A stretch of 7,332 nucleotides of DNA, from the NCBI GenBank assembly GCA_036477795.1, contig JAZGDL010000469.1, positions 1 to 7,332 on the forward strand, read 5' to 3'. Positions within the stretch are counted from its first letter, which is position 1, and each line of letters starts with the position of its first letter. The stretch comes from JAZGDL01 sp036477795 (GTDB lineage: Bacteria; Planctomycetota; Phycisphaerae; UBA1845). Of the stretch, positions 6,830 through 7,332 are shown in pieces. Under the pieces are notes generated by a model that was not told the origin of the DNA, searched no databases, and saw nothing but the letters and a program-made list of their open reading frames with translations. The position numbers and the translations under genes are program-made.

Positions 6830-7332
6830 CGAGGGCCTGACGGGCTTGGGCGCGGAGGCGATTGAATTCCTCCGCTGTTTCGAACCAGAGCACGCCTCCG
6901 GGGGCAGAAGCGATGTGGCCATCCTTGTTCTGAAGTTCATCCGGCCAGGCGTTTTCGGCAGATTTCAGGTGCGCGCGGGCGTCGCCCGTTTGGCCGAGGC
7001 GGCCCTTGGCAATAGCGATGATCAGATGATCGATTGCTTCAAGGTCGCCCAGGCGCAGGGCGGCTTCCGCGTGAGTGACGGCTCTAGCGGGTTGGTTGGC
7101 GCGTAGATAGGCCATCGCGAGGATTCGTTTGGCTTTGGCGTCTCGTCCCTGCGCGGTTTTGTCGGCGTACATGGCTTCGTGCGGGGCCTCTTCGAGTTGC
7201 GTAGAGTCGGCGGATTCGAGCAGGATGCGGGTGTGAATGGTCCGGATGGCTACGCCGTCGGGCTTGCGCTCTCTGGCTGCCAGAATGCTCTCGATAGCTT
7301 CGGGTCTGCCCAGGAAGTGCTGCAATGACGCG
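6816..7332 (-). CDS. TPR-containing protein, C-terminal part (5' end outside window)
   Basis: The frame is open from the right edge to a TGA at 6816-6818, giving 172 visible residues. The first possible start inside (TTG at 7325) is probably only an internal Leu, because the sequence before it already looks like helical repeat (ASLQHFLGRPEAIESIL). Two clear TPR-like helix pairs follow at about 64-97 (AKRILAMAYLRANQPARAV, then AEAALRLGD) and 97-130 (IAIAKGRLGQTGDARAHL, then SAENAWP). The end, VLWFETAEEFNRLRAQARQAL, is a closing amphipathic helix. In Planctomycetota this kind of tail often ends large TPR proteins, some carrying an N-terminal Ser/Thr kinase domain, but nothing here shows a kinase. 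TPRs usually mediate protein contacts. It is not obviously exported in the visible part. Confidence 0.75.
   Translation of the reverse strand, partial: ASLQHFLGRPEAIESILAARERKPDGVAIRTIHTRILLESADSTQLEEAPHEAMYADKTAQGRDAKAKRILAMAYLRANQPARAVTHAEAALRLGDLEAIDHLIIAIAKGRLGQTGDARAHLKSAENAWPDELQNKDGHIASAPGGVLWFETAEEFNRLRAQARQALAKDR

Noticed and set aside
6816..7325. A complete 169-residue protein starting at TTG 7325
   Set aside because: The frame stays open to the right edge and the preceding residues fit the same helical repeat, so the gene is better read as truncated by the window.

Overview
The window looks like a piece of a Planctomycetota genome, most likely Phycisphaerae-like and of moderately high GC. 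This is inferred from protein style, not from a marker gene. The signs are a very long modular secreted protein, Cys-flanked calcium loops of the type DCNxNGIPDxCD, a beta-helix domain ending in a DLDG...VDIGAYE motif, and a C-terminal type I dockerin ending in FTGP. No RNA gene, CRISPR array, intact mobile element or transposase was seen.

Bases 1-4756 (minus strand) are one uninterrupted reading frame of 1585 codons that runs off the left edge. It reads as an exported, calcium-dependent surface or extracellular protein. From the N terminus it has a signal or membrane segment, a calcium-loop motif, an NHL/YVTN-like beta-propeller, a Cys-rich array of five calcium loops, a right-handed beta-helix with a ladder of six NC-type turns, two more calcium loops in a second Cys-rich linker, and a long beta-solenoid built on L/I-x-N-x-G-x-I turns. 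The C terminus is not in the window.

Bases 4757-5521 hold no intact gene. They contain a possible promoter for the giant gene, the 3' end of a family 5 ABC-transporter solute-binding protein gene (minus strand), a single YWTD beta-propeller blade (plus strand), and two hairpin sequences. This looks like a scar between genes where two unrelated relics have accumulated.

Bases 5522-6829 (plus strand) encode an exported glucose/sorbosone dehydrogenase-like beta-propeller with a C-terminal dockerin. Bases 6816-7332 (minus strand) hold the C-terminal part of a TPR protein that runs off the right edge. These two genes converge and share 14 bases.

The two main proteins share a theme: both are exported, both use beta-propellers and both carry calcium-binding loops. 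Nothing shows that they form a pathway or operon, since they diverge from the 765-base gap. I do not see a clear undescribed system. The points most worth a second look are the architecture of the giant protein, the dehydrogenase-dockerin fusion, and the two gene relics with hairpins in the gap.
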